Positions 8,297 through 18,499 of a DNA stretch of 64,000 nucleotides are shown here, piece by piece (within the stretch, counting starts at the first letter, position 1; every line of letters begins with the position of its first letter). Origin of the DNA: Saccharomonospora azurea NA-128 (lineage in GTDB: Bacteria > Actinomycetota > Actinomycetes > Mycobacteriales > Pseudonocardiaceae); NCBI RefSeq assembly GCF_000231055.2, contig NZ_CM001466.1, positions 2,368,018 to 2,432,017 of the forward strand, given 5' to 3'. Both the position numbers and the translations under genes were made by a program. The notes below the pieces were generated by a model. That model was not told the origin of the DNA and searched no databases. It saw only the letters and a list, made by a program, of their open reading frames with translations.

Positions 8297-9936
8297 CCCG
8301 CCCCTTCGGCGAGGCCGAGCAGTTCGACGGCCTTCTCCCGCATCTCCACCTTGCGGATCTTGCCGGTGACCGTCATGGGGAACTCGTCCACGACGTGCAC
8401 GTAGCGCGGGATCTTGTAGTGGGCGAGCCTGCCGGTGCAGAACTCCCGCAGGCTCTCGGCGGTGACGGGCTCCGCGCCGTCGCGCATGCGCACCCACGCC
8501 ATGAGTTCCTCGCCGTACTTCGCATCGGGTACACCGATCACCTGCGCGTCGAGGATGTCGGGATGGGAGTAGAGGAACTCCTCGATCTCCCTCGGGTAGA
8601 CGTTCTCCCCTCCCCGGATCACCAGGTCCTTGAGCCGGCCGGTGATGCCGAGGTAGCCGTCGTCGTCCATCACCGCGAGGTCGCCCGTGTGCATCCAGCG
8701 CGCGGCGTCGATCACCTCGGCGGTCTTCTCCGGCTGCTCCCAGTAGCCGAGCATCACGGAGTACCCGCGCGTGCACAGCTCGCCGGGTGTGCCGCGGGGG
8801 ACGGTCAGACCCGTCTCGGGGTCGACGACCTTCACCTCCAGGTGCGGCCCGACTCGGCCGACGGTGGACACGCGGCGCTCGATGGAGTCGTCCTTGCGGG
8901 TCTGCGTCGACACCGGCGACGTCTCCGTCATGCCGTAGCAGATCGACACCTCCGACATGCCCATGCGCTCGATGACCTGCTTCATCACCTCCACCGGGCA
9001 CGGCGAGCCCGCCATGATGCCGGTGCGGAGGCTGCCGAGGTCGTAGTCCTCGAAGCCGGGGACGGCGAGTTCGGCGATGAACATGGTCGGCACCCCGTAC
9101 AGCGACGTGCAGCGTTCGGCCTGCACTGCCTCCAGGGTCGCCCTCGGGTCGAACGCGGGCGCGGGGATCACCATGCACGCGCCGTGCGACGTGGCGGCGA
9201 GGTTGCCCATCACCATCCCGAAGCAGTGGTAGAAGGGCACGGGCAGGCAGATCCGGTCCTCTTCGGTGTAGTCGCAGAGCTGCCCGACGAAGAACCCGTT
9301 GTTCAGGATGTTGTGGTGGCTGAGCGTGGCGCCCTTCGGGAACCCGGTGGTGCCCGAGGTGTACTGGATGTTGATCGGGTCGTCGGCGCTGAGCGACGCC
9401 TGGACCCGCGCCAGCGCCTCGTTTCCGGCACTCGGCTCACCGAACAGGGAATCCCAGTCGGCGCTGCCGATGAGCACGACGTCCCGCAGCACCGGACAGC
9501 GCGGTCGCACCTCCCGGATCATGCCCGCGTAGTCGGAGGTCTTGAACGTCTCCGCCGCGACGAGCAGCGACACGCCCGCCTGGTTCAGCACGTACTCGAG
9601 TTCGTGCGAGCGGTAGGCGGGGTTGATGTTGACCAGGATCGCGCCGACCTTCGCGCTGGCGTACTGCAGAAGCGTCCACTCCGGACAGTTCGGCGCCCAG
9701 ATCCCCACGCGGTCGCCCTTGGCCACGCCGCGGGAGAGCAGCCCCAGCGCGAGGGCGTCGACGTCGGCGGCGAACTCGCGGTAGGTCCAGCGCCGACCGC
9801 TGCCGTGGTCGACGAGCGCGTCCCGGTCCGGATGCGCTCGCGCCGTGCGATCCAGGTTGTCGCCGACGGTGTCCCCGAGCAGTGGAACCTCGAACACACC
9901 CGACGAATAACTGGGCAGCACGGACACGGTCGACAT
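8293..9936 (-). CDS. Fatty-acyl-CoA/AMP-forming synthetase (FadD type)
   Basis: Acyl-activating enzyme of 547 residues that forms acyl-AMP, then acyl-CoA. Motif A3 is [13 protein letters not shown]5 YGMTETSP, the hinge [23 protein letters not shown], and the catalytic Lys lies near the C-terminus in [13 protein letters not shown]. Length and sequence resemble medium/long-chain FadD proteins such as M. tuberculosis FadD35. The ATG at 9936 has AGGAGG 5 nt upstream and precedes conserved sequence; a longer frame to 10032 was rejected because those 32 residues look non-coding. Confidence 0.9.
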   Translation of the reverse strand: MSTVSVLPSYSSGVFEVPLLGDTVGDNLDRTARAHPDRDALVDHGSGRRWTYREFAADVDALALGLLSRGVAKGDRVGIWAPNCPEWTLLQYASAKVGAILVNINPAYRSHELEYVLNQAGVSLLVAAETFKTSDYAGMIREVRPRCPVLRDVVLIGSADWDSLFGEPSAGNEALARVQASLSADDPINIQYTSGTTGFPKGATLSHHNILNNGFFVGQLCDYTEEDRICLPVPFYHCFGMVMGNLAATSHGACMVIPAPAFDPRATLEAVQAERCTSLYGVPTMFIAELAVPGFEDYDLGSLRTGIMAGSPCPVEVMKQVIERMGMSEVSICYGMTETSPVSTQTRKDDSIERRVSTVGRVGPHLEVKVVDPETGLTVPRGTPGELCTRGYSVMLGYWEQPEKTAEVIDAARWMHTGDLAVMDDDGYLGITGRLKDLVIRGGENVYPREIEEFLYSHPDILDAQVIGVPDAKYGEELMAWVRMRDGAEPVTAESLREFCTGRLAHYKIPRYVHVVDEFPMTVTGKIRKVEMREKAVELLGLAEGAG

Positions 9937-10039
9937 GGCGGCCTCCTCGACGACGGCGTGACACCAGCAGCGAGTGTAGAGAGAGCCATGCCACAGCCGC
10001 CACCACCGCGAGGGCTTCGCGGCACGGGACAATGAAGGC

Positions 10040-10414
10040 GTGCGAGCGATACTGAACGTGATCTGGTTGGTGCTGTCCGGGTTCTGGTTGGCACTCGGCT
10101 ACCTCGTGGCGGGCATCGTGTGCTGCCTGCTGATCGTGACGATCCCGTTCGGGCTCGCCTCGTTCCGCATCGCGGCCTACGCGCTGTGGCCGTTCGGGCG
10201 GACAGTCACCGAACGCCGCACCGCCGGCTTCCCGTCCCTGCTGGGCAATGTCGTCTGGCTGGTGTTCGCGGGGTGGTGGCTCGCGCTCGTCCACGTCGTC
10301 ACCGGCCTCGCGCTGTGCGTCACGATCATCGGCATCCCGCTGGGCATCGGGAACTTCAAGATGGTGCCGGTGTCTCTGCTGCCGCTGGGCAGGGAAATCG
10401 TGTCGACCCAGTGA
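10040..10414 (+). CDS. YccF-domain membrane protein
   Basis: Small integral membrane protein of 124 residues built from two copies of the YccF motif. The first is [20 protein letters not shown], then [12 protein letters not shown]. The second is [14 protein letters not shown], then [15 protein letters not shown]-like sequence. Four membrane segments. Function unknown; an equivalent lies near cspB and moaA2 in M. tuberculosis, matching the local order here. The GTG at 10040 has ACAAT-like sequence 5-6 nt upstream and no Shine-Dalgarno. Confidence 0.85.
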   Translation: MRAILNVIWLVLSGFWLALGYLVAGIVCCLLIVTIPFGLASFRIAAYALWPFGRTVTERRTAGFPSLLGNVVWLVFAGWWLALVHVVTGLALCVTIIGIPLGIGNFKMVPVSLLPLGREIVSTQ

Positions 10415-10477
10415 GAGTCCGGCTCAGGCCCCGCCGAGCACCCGGTTTCCCGGTGCCGGGCCTGGGAACCCGATCGG

Positions 10478-12100
10478 ATGTCCCACGACACCGCCGATCT
10501 CCAACGCGTCGCCGAGTCGGCCTTCGGCTGGTCGCTCACCTCCGAGCAGCTGGCCGCGATGCGTCCCCTCCTCGACGGCCGTGACGTGCTGGCGGTGATG
10601 CCCACCGGCTCCGGCAAGTCGGCCATCTACCAGGTGCCGACCGTCCTGCTGTCCGGGCCGACCGTCGTGGTGTCGCCGCTGATCGCACTGCAGCACGACC
10701 AGCTGGACCACCTCGACGACGCCGACGTCCCCGACGCCGTCGCCGTGAACTCCACCCAGGGCAGCGGAGAGGAGAAGCAGGCGTGGCGTTCGGTGCGCAC
10801 CGGCGACACCGAGTACCTGTTCCTCTCCCCCGAGCAACTGGCCAAAGAGGAGACACTCGCCGAGCTGCGCCGGGCCTCGCCCGCGCTCGTGGTGGTGGAC
10901 GAGGCGCACTGCGTGTCGGACTGGGGGCACGACTTCCGTCCCGACTACCTGCGTCTGCGCCATGCCATCGACCGCATGGGACGGCCACCCGTGCTCGCGC
11001 TCACGGCCACGGCGGGCGGGCCGGTGCGCGACGACATCGTCGAACACCTCGGCATGCGCGACCCGGTCCGCCTCGTCACGGGCTTCGACCGCCCGAACCT
11101 GCACCTCGCGGCCACCCGGGTGACCGACGACGACCGGCGCCGGGAACTCGTGTGCGCGTGGGTGTCGGAGGCTGCGAAGCCCGGGCTCGTCTACACCCCG
11201 ACCCGAGCCGAGGCGGAGCAGTTCGCCGAGGCGCTGACCGAACGCGGGGTGCGAGCGGAGGCCTTCCACGCCGGACTGTCCCGCAAGGAGCGCGACCGCG
11301 TCCAGAACGCCTTCATGAACGACGAGGTGGAGGTGGTGGCGGCGACCTCCGCGTTCGGTATGGGTATCGACAAGCCGGACGTCCGGTTCGTCGTCCACTC
11401 GGCACCCACCGACTCGCTGGACTCCTACTACCAGCAGATCGGCCGCGCGGGACGCGACGGCGAACGCGCCGACGCGCTGCTCGTGCACCGGCCCGAGGAC
11501 TACCGGCTGCAACGCTTCCTCACGTCGCGCTCGCTCGACGTCGAGAAGGTGCGGGAGGTCGCGGAGACGGTGCGCGACCACGACGGCACGCCGAGCCCGG
11601 CGGACGTCGACGCGGAGGTCGAGCAGTCCCACCGCAGTGCGATGAACAGCCTCAACCTGCTGGAGGAAGCCGGTGTCGTCGAGGCCGACGACCGCGGCGA
11701 GTTCGTCTACCAGGGCGGAGAACGGCCTCAGGAGGCCGTCGAAGCGCAGTTCGAGCGACAGCGCACGCTCGACCGCTCCCGCATCGAGGTCCTGCGCGAG
11801 TACGCGGAAACCCGGTCGTGTCGCCGGCAGTTCCTCCTGGGGTACTTCGGCGAGTCACTCGACGAGCCCTGCGGCTTCTGCGACACGTGCGAACAGGGCA
11901 CCGCCGAAGCCCACGCCCCGCCGAAGCGGGAGGACACGGAGTTCGGTGTCGACACGCCCGTCGAACACGCCGAGTGGGGCCACGGCGTCGTCGTGAACCA
12001 CGAGGCCGACCGGCTGACGGTGCTGTTCGACGAGGTCGGTTACCGGACGCTGTCGCTGGCCGCCGTGCGCGAGAACGACCTGCTCAGTCCCGTTCGCTGA
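10478..12100 (+). CDS. RecQ-family ATP-dependent DNA helicase
   Basis: 3'-5' SF2 DNA helicase of 540 residues for repair or recombination. Walker A MPTGSGKS is near residue 45, DEAHCVSDWGHDFRPDY carries motif II and the RecQ aromatic loop, and motif VI is QQIGRAGRDG. A zinc-binding stretch follows (RSCRRQFLLGYFGE then CGFCDTC). There is no HRDC domain; the C-terminal 60 residues form a small beta-rich domain (WGHGVVVNHEADRLTVLFDEVGYRTLSL) instead. That makes it the short actinobacterial form, not full-length RecQ. The 3' end overlaps the convergent phosphoesterase gene by 17 nt. Confidence 0.9.
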   Translation: MSHDTADLQRVAESAFGWSLTSEQLAAMRPLLDGRDVLAVMPTGSGKSAIYQVPTVLLSGPTVVVSPLIALQHDQLDHLDDADVPDAVAVNSTQGSGEEKQAWRSVRTGDTEYLFLSPEQLAKEETLAELRRASPALVVVDEAHCVSDWGHDFRPDYLRLRHAIDRMGRPPVLALTATAGGPVRDDIVEHLGMRDPVRLVTGFDRPNLHLAATRVTDDDRRRELVCAWVSEAAKPGLVYTPTRAEAEQFAEALTERGVRAEAFHAGLSRKERDRVQNAFMNDEVEVVAATSAFGMGIDKPDVRFVVHSAPTDSLDSYYQQIGRAGRDGERADALLVHRPEDYRLQRFLTSRSLDVEKVREVAETVRDHDGTPSPADVDAEVEQSHRSAMNSLNLLEEAGVVEADDRGEFVYQGGERPQEAVEAQFERQRTLDRSRIEVLREYAETRSCRRQFLLGYFGESLDEPCGFCDTCEQGTAEAHAPPKREDTEFGVDTPVEHAEWGHGVVVNHEADRLTVLFDEVGYRTLSLAAVRENDLLSPVR

Positions 12101-12929
12101 CGGTGTCGGCGTCGGTCTCGTCGGTGGGCTCGTAGGGCAGTTCGACGACCAGGCACGGCCCACCCGCGAACAGGCCCGCGTCGATGCCGAGGGCCTTTCC
12201 TCCCGCGTACAGGTGCGGCGCGTCGAGCTCCACCGGATGGACGCCGACCTGGTCGGCGATGACGCTGTGGCCGTGCACCACGCGTTCGCCGCCGAGCTGC
12301 TGGAGCAGCTCGTTCGCGGCCTCCACTCCCTCGGGGCCGCGGAACGCGAACCGGGTCGTCATCCTCCGCCACACGTCCCACCACTGCCCCAGGTCGTCCC
12401 CGGTCAGGATGGCGCGCACGGCGTCGTTGACCTCCTCGACCGTGTCTCCCCAGTCGAGGTATTCCAGGGTGTCGGAGTGCACGAGCAGGTGGTCGGCGAC
12501 CACCGCCGCCACCCGCCGCGACGTCAGCCACTCGACGTGCTCGTCGGTGAGAGCCTTCTGGTCGGACGGCTGACCGCCGTTGACCGCCCAGCTGCGCTCG
12601 AAGCTGCGGCCGGGCCCGCCCGCCGCGTCGACGGGCACGAGCGTGTCCCCGTAGCGGTGCATGCCGAGCAGCAGGATCTCGTGGTTGCCGAGAAGGCTGT
12701 CGACGAACCCGCCCGCCTCCGGAGCCTGCCGCTGCAGCGACCGCACCAGGTCGATCGCACCGACCCCGTCGGGTCCGCGGTCGACGAAGTCACCCAGGAA
12801 CCACAGGTGGGCGTCGGCCCCGGTCCAGTTGTCGTTGTCGTCGACGAGGCCGGCGTCCTGGAGCGCCTCGGCCAGCTCGTCACGATGGCCGTGCACGTCG
12901 CCGACGACGAACGTGGGATGGTCCTTCAC
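12084..12929 (-). CDS. Calcineurin-like metallophosphoesterase
   Basis: Binuclear-metal phosphatase of 281 residues. The signature motifs appear in order: GDVHGH near the N-terminus, GDFVDRG, GNHE, a His in HSDTLEY, and VVHGHS. It resembles the PrpE/ApaH-like serine/threonine or symmetrical nucleotide phosphatase group; substrate unknown. The GTG at 12929 directly precedes KDHPTFVVGDVHG and has TATCGT 6 nt upstream, so it is probably leaderless; the longer frame from 13145 reads into the neighbouring gene. Confidence 0.87.
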   Translation of the reverse strand: MKDHPTFVVGDVHGHRDELAEALQDAGLVDDNDNWTGADAHLWFLGDFVDRGPDGVGAIDLVRSLQRQAPEAGGFVDSLLGNHEILLLGMHRYGDTLVPVDAAGGPGRSFERSWAVNGGQPSDQKALTDEHVEWLTSRRVAAVVADHLLVHSDTLEYLDWGDTVEEVNDAVRAILTGDDLGQWWDVWRRMTTRFAFRGPEGVEAANELLQQLGGERVVHGHSVIADQVGVHPVELDAPHLYAGGKALGIDAGLFAGGPCLVVELPYEPTDETDADTVSERD

Positions 12930-12966
12930 GCCCCGACGATAAGCCCTGGTCCCGAGGCCACCGGGA

Positions 12967-13791
12967 TCAGCCCGCCCGGAACGGGTCGGCGGTGCGGCCC
13001 ACGAGATCGGCGATCGAGTCGACGACCATGGTCGGGCGGAACGGGTAACGCTCGGCCGACTCCCGGGTCGAGATGCCGCTGAGCACCAGCACCGTGTGCA
13101 GCCCGGCCTCGATGCCCGAGTGGATGTCGGTGTCCATCCGGTCACCGATCATCACGGTGTGTTCACTGTGCGCGCCGAGCGAGCGCAGCGCCGAGCGCAT
13201 CATCAGCGGGTTCGGCTTGCCGACGTAGTAGGGCGAACGTCCGGTGGCGCGCTCGATGAGCGCCGCTACCGATCCGGTGGCGGGAAGCGAACCCTCCCGG
13301 CTCGGCCCCGTGGGGTCGGGGTTCGTGGCGATGAACCGCGCGCCCCGCTCGATGAGCCGGATGGCCCTCGTTATCGCTGTGAAGCTGTACGTCCTGGTCT
13401 CGCCGAGCACCACGTAGTCGGGGTCGACGTCGGTGAGCACGTAACCGGCCTCGTGCAGCGCGGTCGTCAGGCCCGCCTCGCCGATCACGAAGGCCGATCC
13501 GCCCGGACGCTGGTCGCGCAGGAACCGGGCGGTGGCCAGCGCGGAAGTCCAGATGGCCTCCTCCGGCACGTCCAGGCCGGTGTGCAGCAGGCGGGCCCGC
13601 AGGTCGCGGGGGGTGTAGATCGAGTTGTTGGTGAGCACGAGGAACCGCGCGCCGCGCGCTCTCAACTCCTCCAGGAACTCGTCGGCGCCGGGCACGAGAT
13701 GTTCCTCGTGCACCAGCACACCGTCCATGTCGGTGAGGTAGTTCCACTGCAACGGCTCGGACTCCTCGCGCTGGGCGGGCTGCTCGGTCAT
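12967..13791 (-). CDS. HAD-IIA phosphatase, NagD-like
   Basis: Sugar- or nucleotide-phosphate phosphatase of 274 residues. Motif I is [12 protein letters not shown], motif II VLTNNS, then a C2-type cap, and the KPNP and IGDRMDTDI motifs complete the active site. This is the NagD/4-nitrophenylphosphatase group. The ATG at 13791 follows TAGGCT by 7 nt, giving a leaderless start. It is followed at 12929 by a second phosphatase on the same strand with its own -10, so the two are probably separately transcribed. Confidence 0.88.
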   Translation of the reverse strand: MTEQPAQREESEPLQWNYLTDMDGVLVHEEHLVPGADEFLEELRARGARFLVLTNNSIYTPRDLRARLLHTGLDVPEEAIWTSALATARFLRDQRPGGSAFVIGEAGLTTALHEAGYVLTDVDPDYVVLGETRTYSFTAITRAIRLIERGARFIATNPDPTGPSREGSLPATGSVAALIERATGRSPYYVGKPNPLMMRSALRSLGAHSEHTVMIGDRMDTDIHSGIEAGLHTVLVLSGISTRESAERYPFRPTMVVDSIADLVGRTADPFRAG

Positions 13792-13828
13792 GGTTGCCAG
13801 CCTATTGCGCCGAGCGCCCGACCAGGGC

Positions 13829-14932
13829 CTAGCCTCGGCTCACCCCCTGTGTTCCCACAGCGGCGTGCAGCGACACCGCCGCAGCCTTGACCGCCAGCCG
13901 TACGGGTGTCCCGGGGTCGAGACCGAGGTCGGCCACCGAAGCCGGGGTGAGGTCGGCGCTGATGCCCTCCCCCGTGCGCAGCCGTACCACGGGCCCGTGT
14001 GGTTCCACGGCCGTGACCACGGCGTCCACCACGTTGCGTGGGGAGCCGCCGACCTCCGCGTTCCTCGGATGGACGGCCACCGCGCCCGGCTCGAACACCG
14101 CCACGGCGGCGTCACCGTCGTCGAGGTCGTGAACGGGTACGCCGAAGAATCGCAGCCCGCTCGCCGTGCGCACGGCGGCGGTCGCACCGCTCCGGACCGC
14201 CACACCCGCCACCAGGTTCATCCCCACGAGCCGGGCGGTGAACGCCGTCCTGGGCGAGGCGAGCACCTCGCGGGTCGGCCCCCGCTCCACGATCCTCCCC
14301 TGGGCCAGCACGGCCACGTGGTCGGAGAGGGTGAGCGCGTCGAGCGGATCGTGGGTGACCAACACGGTGGTCAGCCTGCGGCCGCCGTCGCGCAGGACCC
14401 GCCGCAGCAACCCGCGCACGGCGGGGGCGGCGTCGACGTCGAGGGCGGCCAGCGGCTCGTCGAGCAGCAACAGTTCGGGGTCCCCGGCGAGCGCCCTCGC
14501 GAGCGCGACGCGCTGGGCCTGCCCTCCGGAGAGCTCCGTCGGCGTACGGTCGGCGAGGTCCTCCGCCTCCACCTCGGCGAGCCACCGCCGGGCGACGTCC
14601 CGCGCACGGGCTCGGGGAGCACCCTGCGATCGGGGTGCGAAGGCCACGTTGTCCAGCACGGACAAGTGAGGGAACAGCAACGCCGTCTGGGCGAGCAGCC
14701 CGACACCGCGCCGGTGCGGCGGCACGTGCACCCCGTCGCCGTCGAGCACGCGCTCACCCAGCCGGACCCGCGCCCGCTCCGCCCGCACGAGCCCGGCCAG
14801 ACACGACAGCACCGTGGACTTGCCCGCCCCGTTCGGGCCGAGCACGGCCAGCACCCCGCCGTCGGGCACCTCCAGCTCCAGGGACAGCGCGAACGCGGCC
14901 CGGCTCACCGTCAGTTCGGCCCGCAGCGTCAC
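13829..14932 (-). CDS. modC: Molybdate ABC transporter ATP-binding protein
   Basis: ATPase of the molybdate importer, 367 residues. Walker A is GPNGAGKST, signature [15 protein letters not shown], Walker [13 protein letters not shown], switch His in VLVTHDP. Residues about 290-360 form a C-terminal TOBE/MOP domain ([20 protein letters not shown]), which binds molybdate and marks it as ModC. The GTG at 14932 overlaps the TGA of modB by 4 nt (GTGA), so translation is coupled. Last gene of the Mop-regulator-modA-modB-modC operon. Confidence 0.94.
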   Translation of the reverse strand: MTLRAELTVSRAAFALSLELEVPDGGVLAVLGPNGAGKSTVLSCLAGLVRAERARVRLGERVLDGDGVHVPPHRRGVGLLAQTALLFPHLSVLDNVAFAPRSQGAPRARARDVARRWLAEVEAEDLADRTPTELSGGQAQRVALARALAGDPELLLLDEPLAALDVDAAPAVRGLLRRVLRDGGRRLTTVLVTHDPLDALTLSDHVAVLAQGRIVERGPTREVLASPRTAFTARLVGMNLVAGVAVRSGATAAVRTASGLRFFGVPVHDLDDGDAAVAVFEPGAVAVHPRNAEVGGSPRNVVDAVVTAVEPHGPVVRLRTGEGISADLTPASVADLGLDPGTPVRLAVKAAAVSLHAAVGTQGVSRG

Positions 14933-15750
14933 GACCGCACTCCCTCCAAGGCCTTCGGCCTCGCCACCACGATCACCAGCACGGCCACCACCACCAGCAG
15001 CAACGACAACGCCACGGCGCTGTCGACGTCGGCCTCCGCCTGGTGGTACACCTCCACGGGCAGCGTCCGCGTGACTCCTTCGAGGCTGCCCGCGAACGTG
15101 ATCGTGGCGCCGAACTCGCCGAGCGCTCGGGCGAAGCTCAACACCGCGCCCGACCCGAGGGACGGCAGCAGCAACGGCACGGTCACCCGGCGGAACACCG
15201 TCCACGGCCGCGCGCCCAGCGTGGCGGCCACCCGCTCGTACCGGTCACCCGACGCCCGCAGCGCGCCTTCGAGACTCACCACGAGGAACGGCATGGCCAC
15301 GAACGTCTGCGCGAGCACGACCGCGGACGTCGTGAACGGCACCCGGATCCCGGCGGCGACGTCGAGCAGGTAGCCGAGCATGCCGTTGCGGCCCAGGAGG
15401 AACAGCAACGCGAGCCCACCCACCACGGGCGGCAGCACCAGAGGCAGGAGCACCACGGCGCGCAGCAACCGCACACCGCGCGCGGTCGACCGGGCGAGCA
15501 CGACGGCCAGCGGCACACCGAGCACGACGCACAGCGCGGTGGACACGGTGGCCGTGACCAGCGACAGGCGCAGCGCGTTCAGCGACGCCGACGTGCCGAG
15601 CAGCTCGGGCACCCGGGCGAGGTCGATGCGCACCACGAGTCCCACGACCGGCAACACGACCAGGGCGAGTGCCACGCTCGCGGGCACCCACAGCACTCTC
15701 GGTACGCCCGCCGCGACCTCCCGGGGTCGACGGTCACCCCGGGAGACCAA
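14929..15750 (-). CDS. modB: Molybdate ABC transporter permease
   Basis: Membrane subunit of 273 residues with about six TM helices. The inner-membrane-component loop [34 protein letters not shown] contains the EAA-type G motif that contacts Mod[13 protein letters not shown] is typical of ModB and CysT-like permeases. It overlaps modA by 17 nt and modC by 4 nt, consistent with a tightly coupled operon. Confidence 0.94.
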   Translation of the reverse strand: MVSRGDRRPREVAAGVPRVLWVPASVALALVVLPVVGLVVRIDLARVPELLGTSASLNALRLSLVTATVSTALCVVLGVPLAVVLARSTARGVRLLRAVVLLPLVLPPVVGGLALLFLLGRNGMLGYLLDVAAGIRVPFTTSAVVLAQTFVAMPFLVVSLEGALRASGDRYERVAATLGARPWTVFRRVTVPLLLPSLGSGAVLSFARALGEFGATITFAGSLEGVTRTLPVEVYHQAEADVDSAVALSLLLVVVAVLVIVVARPKALEGVRS

Positions 15751-16492
15751 ACCCGGCCTCCCGCAGCAGCCGCCTGCCCTCCTCGGACAGCACCAGCTCG
15801 ACGAACCGGTGCGCCGGCTCCGTCCGCTCCGCCGCCGCGGGCACCGCGATGGGATAGGTGTTCACCACCTCCGCCGCCTCGGGGAACGCCACCTCCTCCA
15901 CGGCGTCGGAGTTGGCGACGTCGGTGGCGTACACCAGACCCGCGTCGGCCTCACCGACCTCCACCTTCGTCAGCACCGAACGCACGTCGGCCTCCTCGCT
16001 CGCCGGGCGCAACGTCACCCCGGTGCGCCGCTCCACCTCCTCGGTCGCCGACCCGCAGGGCACGGCGGGCGCGCACACCACGAGCGTGACACCGGGGCCG
16101 GCGAGGTCGGCGAACCGCGTGATGCCGGCCGGGTTCCCGCGTGGCACCGCGATGGCGAGCGTGTTCGTCGCGAACGTCTCCGGCGGGCCGTCCAGCAGGC
16201 CGTCGGTCTCCAGCTGCCGCATCGGCTCGGTGTCGGCCGAGGCGAACACGTCGGCGGGCGCTCCCTCCGCGATCTGCTGGGCCAGCCGCGACGAGCCCGC
16301 GAAGTTCAGACGGACGTCCACGCCGTCGTGGGTCTGCTCGAAGCGGTGCTCCAGCTCGGTGAAGACGTCGGTCAGCGACGCCGCCGCGAAGACGGTCACC
16401 ACCCGCTCGTCGCCGCCTCCGCACGCGGTGGCCACCAACCCGGCGACACACAGCGCAGCGCCCGCCGACACCGAGCGACGAAGCCGCCTCAT
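15734..16492 (-). CDS. modA: Molybdate-binding lipoprotein
   Basis: Substrate-binding lipoprotein of 252 residues. Signal peptide with lipobox ATAC, Cys at residue 24. The mature start [14 protein letters not shown] and later [24 protein letters not shown] are hallmark ModA anion-binding segments. Also VYATDVANS, near the binding cleft. The ATG at 16492 overlaps the TGA of the Mop regulator (ATGA). Longer readings upstream were rejected because they would run back through the regulator gene. Confidence 0.95.
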   Translation of the reverse strand: MRRLRRSVSAGAALCVAGLVATACGGGDERVVTVFAAASLTDVFTELEHRFEQTHDGVDVRLNFAGSSRLAQQIAEGAPADVFASADTEPMRQLETDGLLDGPPETFATNTLAIAVPRGNPAGITRFADLAGPGVTLVVCAPAVPCGSATEEVERRTGVTLRPASEEADVRSVLTKVEVGEADAGLVYATDVANSDAVEEVAFPEAAEVVNTYPIAVPAAAERTEPAHRFVELVLSEEGRRLLREAGFGLPG

Positions 16493-16911
16493 CGCGACTC
16501 CCCACGGTCGCCGGCCGGGGCCGGCGTCTCGACGATGACCTGCGTCGCCTTGACCACGGCGACCGCCAGCACGCCGGGTTCGAGCCCGAGTTCGGAGACG
16601 GCCTCGGAGCTCATCAGGGACACGATCCGGTTGGGCCCGCACTGCAGCTCGACCTTCGCCATCACGGTGTCGGCGACCACCTCGGTGACGAGGCCGACGA
16701 ACCGGTTCCTCGCCGACCGCGCCACCCCGGTCGGGTCGGGCGAGACGTCGGCCTCCCGCCGGGCGAACGCCGCGAGCTCGGCCCCGTCGAGGGTCTTGCG
16801 GCCCGCCGAGTCGGTGTGTTCGGTCAGCAGCCCGGCCCTGGTCCAGCGGCGCACGGTGTCGTCGCTGACGCCCAACAGCCGAGCCGCCTCGGAGATCCGA
16901 AAATGCGGCAC
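16489..16911 (-). CDS. HTH-TOBE molybdate-responsive regulator
   Basis: Protein of 140 residues. Residues 1-55 are a MerR/excisionase-like HTH (FRISEAARLLGVSDDTVRRW) and 65-133 a single TOBE/Mop domain (NRFVGLVTEVVADTVMAKVELQCG). Mop domains bind molybdate or tungstate, so this should act as a compact ModE equivalent controlling mod and perhaps moa genes. GTG at 16911 with TACGAT 7 nt upstream, so leaderless. First gene of the modABC operon, joined to modA by ATGA. Divergent from moaA with about 100 nt between. Confidence 0.9.
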   Translation of the reverse strand: MPHFRISEAARLLGVSDDTVRRWTRAGLLTEHTDSAGRKTLDGAELAAFARREADVSPDPTGVARSARNRFVGLVTEVVADTVMAKVELQCGPNRIVSLMSSEAVSELGLEPGVLAVAVVKATQVIVETPAPAGDRGESR

Positions 16912-16918
16912 GATTCGG

Positions 16919-16945
16919 ATCGTAGGCCCGCATCTGCGGATGCGG
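16919..16945 (-). promoter_or_regulatory. Promoter and perfect palindrome before the mod operon
   Basis: On the minus strand TACGAT (16919-16924) is the -10 of the regulator gene. Immediately upstream, CCGCATC-TGCG-GATGCGG (16928-16945) is a perfect 7-bp inverted repeat in the -35 region. Its position between the Mop regulator and moaA makes it the natural candidate operator for that regulator. Confidence 0.6.
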
Positions 16946-17000
16946 TAGTCGCGCGGACGGCGCCGAATGTGAGCCACTCCATTTTCGTCGCATCCGGCAG

Positions 17001-17006
17001 TAGGCT
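17001..17006 (+). promoter_or_regulatory. -10 element of leaderless moaA promoter
   Basis: TAGGCT ends 7 nt before the GTG of moaA. A partial copy of the regulator palindrome arm (CGCATCC) lies about 10 nt upstream of it, so moaA might share the control of the mod operon. Confidence 0.55.
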
Positions 17007-17013
17007 GGGAACG

Positions 17014-18078
17014 GTGACGGGAGTGGACCTCGGCATCCCCACGGTGCCCACCGCGCGCACGGCCCCCGATCGGCCGCGGCCGGACAACCCTGCGCTCGTC
17101 GACAGCTTCGGCCGCGTGGCCACCGACCTGCGGGTCTCGGTGACCGACCGCTGCAACCTGCGGTGCACCTACTGCATGCCCGCCGAAGGCCTCGACTGGA
17201 TGCCTCACCAGCAGATTCTGTCCGACGACGAACTCGTGCGGCTCGTCGACATCGCGGTGCGGCTGCTCGGCATCACCGACATCCGGCTCACGGGCGGTGA
17301 ACCGCTCCTGCGCCCCCACCTCGAAGACCTCGTCGCGCGGATGGCCGAGCTGACGCCCCGCCCGCGCCTCGCCATGACCACCAACGGCGTCGGCTTCGCC
17401 AAACGTGCCCAGGCATTCGCCGACGCGGGGCTCGACCGCATCAACATCTCCCTCGACACCGTCGATCCCGAGACGTTCGAACGCATGACGCGCCGCAACC
17501 GGCTCCGCCACGTGCTCGACGCACTCGCCGCGGCCCGGGATGCGGGCCTGGACCCGGTCAAGGTCAACGCGGTGCTGATGCGCGGCATCAACGATCACCA
17601 GGCCGCCGACCTGCTGCGATTCGCCCTCGACCACGGCTACCACCTGAGGTTCATCGAGCAGATGCCGCTCGACGCCCAGCACGGCTGGAGCCGCGCCGAC
17701 ATGATCACCGCGGACGACATCCTGGCGATGCTCAGCGCCGAGTTCGAGCTCACGCCGAGCCCGGCCGAGCGTGGTGGCGCCCCGGCCGAGCGCTGGCTGG
17801 TGAACGGCGGCCCGCAGGAGGTCGGCATCATCCCCTCGGTGACCCGGCCGTTCTGCGCCGCGTGCGAACGGACCCGCCTCACCGCCGACGGCGCCGTGCG
17901 CTCGTGCCTGTTCAGCACCACCGAGACCGACCTGCGCGGCCTGCTCCGGGAGGGCGCCGACGACGAACGCATCGCCGACGCGTGGCGCGACGCGATGTGG
18001 GGCAAGCTCGCAGGGCACGAGATCAACGAATCCGGTTTCGCGCAACCGATCCGTCCGATGAGCGCGATCGGCGGGTGA
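17014..18078 (+). CDS. moaA: GTP 3',8-cyclase, molybdenum cofactor step 1
   Basis: Radical SAM enzyme of 354 residues converting GTP to 3',8-cyclo-GTP. The SAM cluster motif CNLRCTYC is near residue 48. The second [4Fe-4S] site is FCAACERTRLT plus a Cys in VRSC. The C-terminal GG of MoaA is present (SAIGG). GTG at 17014 was chosen because TAGGCT ends 7 nt upstream; earlier in-frame starts would cross the divergent regulator's promoter. moaD follows at 38 nt. Confidence 0.96.
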   Translation: MTGVDLGIPTVPTARTAPDRPRPDNPALVDSFGRVATDLRVSVTDRCNLRCTYCMPAEGLDWMPHQQILSDDELVRLVDIAVRLLGITDIRLTGGEPLLRPHLEDLVARMAELTPRPRLAMTTNGVGFAKRAQAFADAGLDRINISLDTVDPETFERMTRRNRLRHVLDALAAARDAGLDPVKVNAVLMRGINDHQAADLLRFALDHGYHLRFIEQMPLDAQHGWSRADMITADDILAMLSAEFELTPSPAERGGAPAERWLVNGGPQEVGIIPSVTRPFCAACERTRLTADGAVRSCLFSTTETDLRGLLREGADDERIADAWRDAMWGKLAGHEINESGFAQPIRPMSAIGG

Positions 18079-18116
18079 AACCGGCCCCGTCCACCCCAGC
18101 GACGAAGGAGCGGTCG

Positions 18117-18428
18117 ATGAGCACGACAGGCGCCGACGAGGTGGTCGAGACCTCCCAGCAGGCCGACCCACACACGGTGACGGTGCGGGTGCGGTACTTC
18201 GCCTCGGCCCGCGCGGCCCGAGGCACGGAACACGAGGTGATCCAAATCCCCGCGTCGGCGACCGTGGCCGACGCCGTCGAACACCTGCGCACCGCACACC
18301 CCGACAGCCTGGCCCGCATTCTGGAGGCCGCGAGCTTCCTCCTCGACGGCGTGGCGGTGCGCGACCTCGACCGCCCGCTTCCCGACGGGGCGGAGCTGGA
18401 CGTCCTCCCGCCCTTCGCGGGGGGCTGA
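18117..18428 (+). CDS. moaD: MoaD/ThiS-fold sulfur carrier
   Basis: Small subunit of molybdopterin synthase, 103 residues, including a polar N-terminal tail of about 20. The beta-grasp fold is visible (VTVRVRYFASARAARGTEHEVIQI) and it ends in AGG, the Gly-Gly that is adenylated and thiocarboxylated. The rest matches (ELDVLPPFAGG). GAAGGAG lies 6 nt before the ATG. Partner MoaE is part of the fusion at 19907. A strong terminator follows at 18464. Confidence 0.93.
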   Translation: MSTTGADEVVETSQQADPHTVTVRVRYFASARAARGTEHEVIQIPASATVADAVEHLRTAHPDSLARILEAASFLLDGVAVRDLDRPLPDGAELDVLPPFAGG

Positions 18429-18463
18429 GGCCGCCCACAGCCTTTTTCTCGCACCCATCCCGG

Positions 18464-18499
18464 AGACCGAGGGCCCCGCGGGCGCGGGGCCCTCGGTCT
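18464..18499 (+). terminator. Terminator after moaA-moaD
   Basis: A perfect 17-bp inverted repeat (AGACCGAGGGCCCCGCG and its complement) separated by only 2 nt, 36 nt past moaD. No long T-run follows, common in high-GC terminators. Confidence 0.8.
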
